In this document: positions 4,712-5,339 of the stretch, piece after piece | Layout of the letters: each line of letters starts with the position of its first letter | Numbering within the stretch: position 1 is the first letter of the stretch | From: Clostridiales bacterium | GTDB lineage: Bacteria > Bacillota > Clostridia > Peptostreptococcales > T1SED10-28 | DNA: 5,339 nucleotides | NCBI GenBank assembly: GCA_007134725.1 | Contig: SLKF01000156.1 | Coordinates: 1 to 5,339 of the forward strand | Reading direction: 5' to 3' | The notes under the pieces: generated by a model | Seen by the model: only the letters and a program-made list of their open reading frames with translations | The model's database searches: none | Told to the model about the DNA's origin: nothing | Translations under genes and position numbers: made by a program

Positions 4712-5339
4712 ATGAATCGATTAGCAGAACAGATAAAAAAAGCGAGAATACAAGCGAAGTTATCGGAGAAAGCCCTGGCAAAAAAATGCGGTATATCCGA
4801 AAGCTACCTACGGGATATTGAATCGGGTCGGAAGGTTATCAAAGAGGATATTGCAGAAAATATTTTAAAGAAACTGGGAAAGTCCATGGACTTTATGAGC
4901 ATGCCCGAGGAAACTTCTGTAGATGACACTGGGAATCAACCGGTTAGGAAAAAAGAAACGCCAAAAGAGGAACTGCAAAACTATGATTTGAAACCCACAG
5001 GAGCTTGGCAAAAAGCTTTGGGAAACCTGGTGAAAACATACCCGGTACAACGTATGGACAGTCGAAAAGTGGTTGGAGAAAAGTCCCTGCCCCTTATGGG
5101 AAATAAAGTGGAGGGATATCATCCCGATAAATTACTATTTATTGAGGTAACCGACAATTCTCTGCAAGGTTTTCGGATTAAAAAAGGGGATGTGGTTACG
5201 GTCCTCGACACCCAGGAAATTGAAAACGGAGCATTTTATCTTATCAATGTGGAAAAAGGGCGAATGATTCGAAAACTTCGAAAAGAAGGAAGCGGAAAAA
5301 TTAGCCTGTTTCAAGGTTTAGAAGGAGAAAGTGCGGTAA
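4712..5339 (+). CDS. XRE-family regulator with S24/LexA-like C-terminal domain (partial at 3' end)
   Basis: The frame stays open from ATG 4712 to the window edge, giving 209 codons without a stop, so the C-terminus is missing but probably only by a few residues. Residues 4-56 are a classic XRE helix-turn-helix (IKKARIQAKLSEKALAKKCG, then ISESYLRDIESGR), which binds DNA operators. A polar linker (about 62-120) leads to an S24 peptidase-like domain (about 125 onward) with SLPLMGNKVEG, IEVTDNSLQGFRIKKGDVV and MIRKLRKEG. In LexA and phage repressors this domain dimerises and cuts itself when RecA is activated. Here Ser150 is kept, but the Ala-Gly cleavage site reads E134-G135 and the general-base lysine position reads R187. 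Self-cleavage therefore looks unlikely, although K188 is adjacent. It probably regulates its own promoter and the divergent gene across 306 bases. The start is supported by AGAGGTG at 4699-4705. Confidence 0.8.
   Translation, partial: MNRLAEQIKKARIQAKLSEKALAKKCGISESYLRDIESGRKVIKEDIAENILKKLGKSMDFMSMPEETSVDDTGNQPVRKKETPKEELQNYDLKPTGAWQKALGNLVKTYPVQRMDSRKVVGEKSLPLMGNKVEGYHPDKLLFIEVTDNSLQGFRIKKGDVVTVLDTQEIENGAFYLINVEKGRMIRKLRKEGSGKISLFQGLEGESAV

Noticed and set aside
4865..5122. Minus-strand ORF opposite the XRE-S24 gene
   Set aside because: It is fully antisense to a clear coding region with XRE and S24 motifs, and its composition looks like a shadow frame.

Overview
The window looks like chromosomal DNA from a low-GC Gram-positive bacterium, most likely an anaerobic member of the Clostridia. 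The grounds are the AT-rich composition, strong AGGAGG-type ribosome binding sites, a TTG start behind a near-perfect Shine-Dalgarno, a consensus sigma-A promoter, U-tailed hairpin terminators, and protein families I associate with Clostridia. The genus cannot be fixed from the sequence alone.

Layout. Left part, plus strand: the last 20 codons of an unidentified upstream gene overlap, by ATGA, the start of a 218-residue CDF-like membrane protein (60-716) that ends at a hairpin terminator near 775-800. A 535-residue YtcJ-type amidohydrolase follows (898-2505) behind a probable extended -10 promoter. Next is a 171-residue HD-domain protein (2652-3167) with its own consensus promoter, a TTG start and a perfect terminator hairpin at 3201-3229. 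Right part, minus strand: a nicotinamidase-like cysteine hydrolase (3311-3853) lies downstream of a 151-residue stand-alone helix-turn-helix-like protein (3950-4405). The latter matches, from memory, a domain usually found fused to the C-terminus of Firmicutes macrodomain proteins. About 306 bases of non-coding DNA separate it from a divergent plus-strand gene for an XRE plus S24/LexA-like regulator, which runs off the window at 5339.

How the genes may work together. The left-hand genes look like independent housekeeping or accessory units, each with its own promoter or terminator. The right-hand block is the most suggestive part. A nicotinamide-salvage type hydrolase and a protein built from a macrodomain-associated DNA-binding-like domain are co-directional and 96 bases apart, and they face a regulator whose LexA-type self-cleavage residues appear to be lost. 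A link to NAD or ADP-ribose metabolism is possible but is inference.

I found no tRNA, rRNA, CRISPR array, insertion sequence or recognisable riboswitch. Nothing here proves a new system. The best leads are the stand-alone macro-associated domain, the apparently non-cleavable S24 regulator, and the CDF-like protein that has lost most canonical metal ligands and its C-terminal domain.
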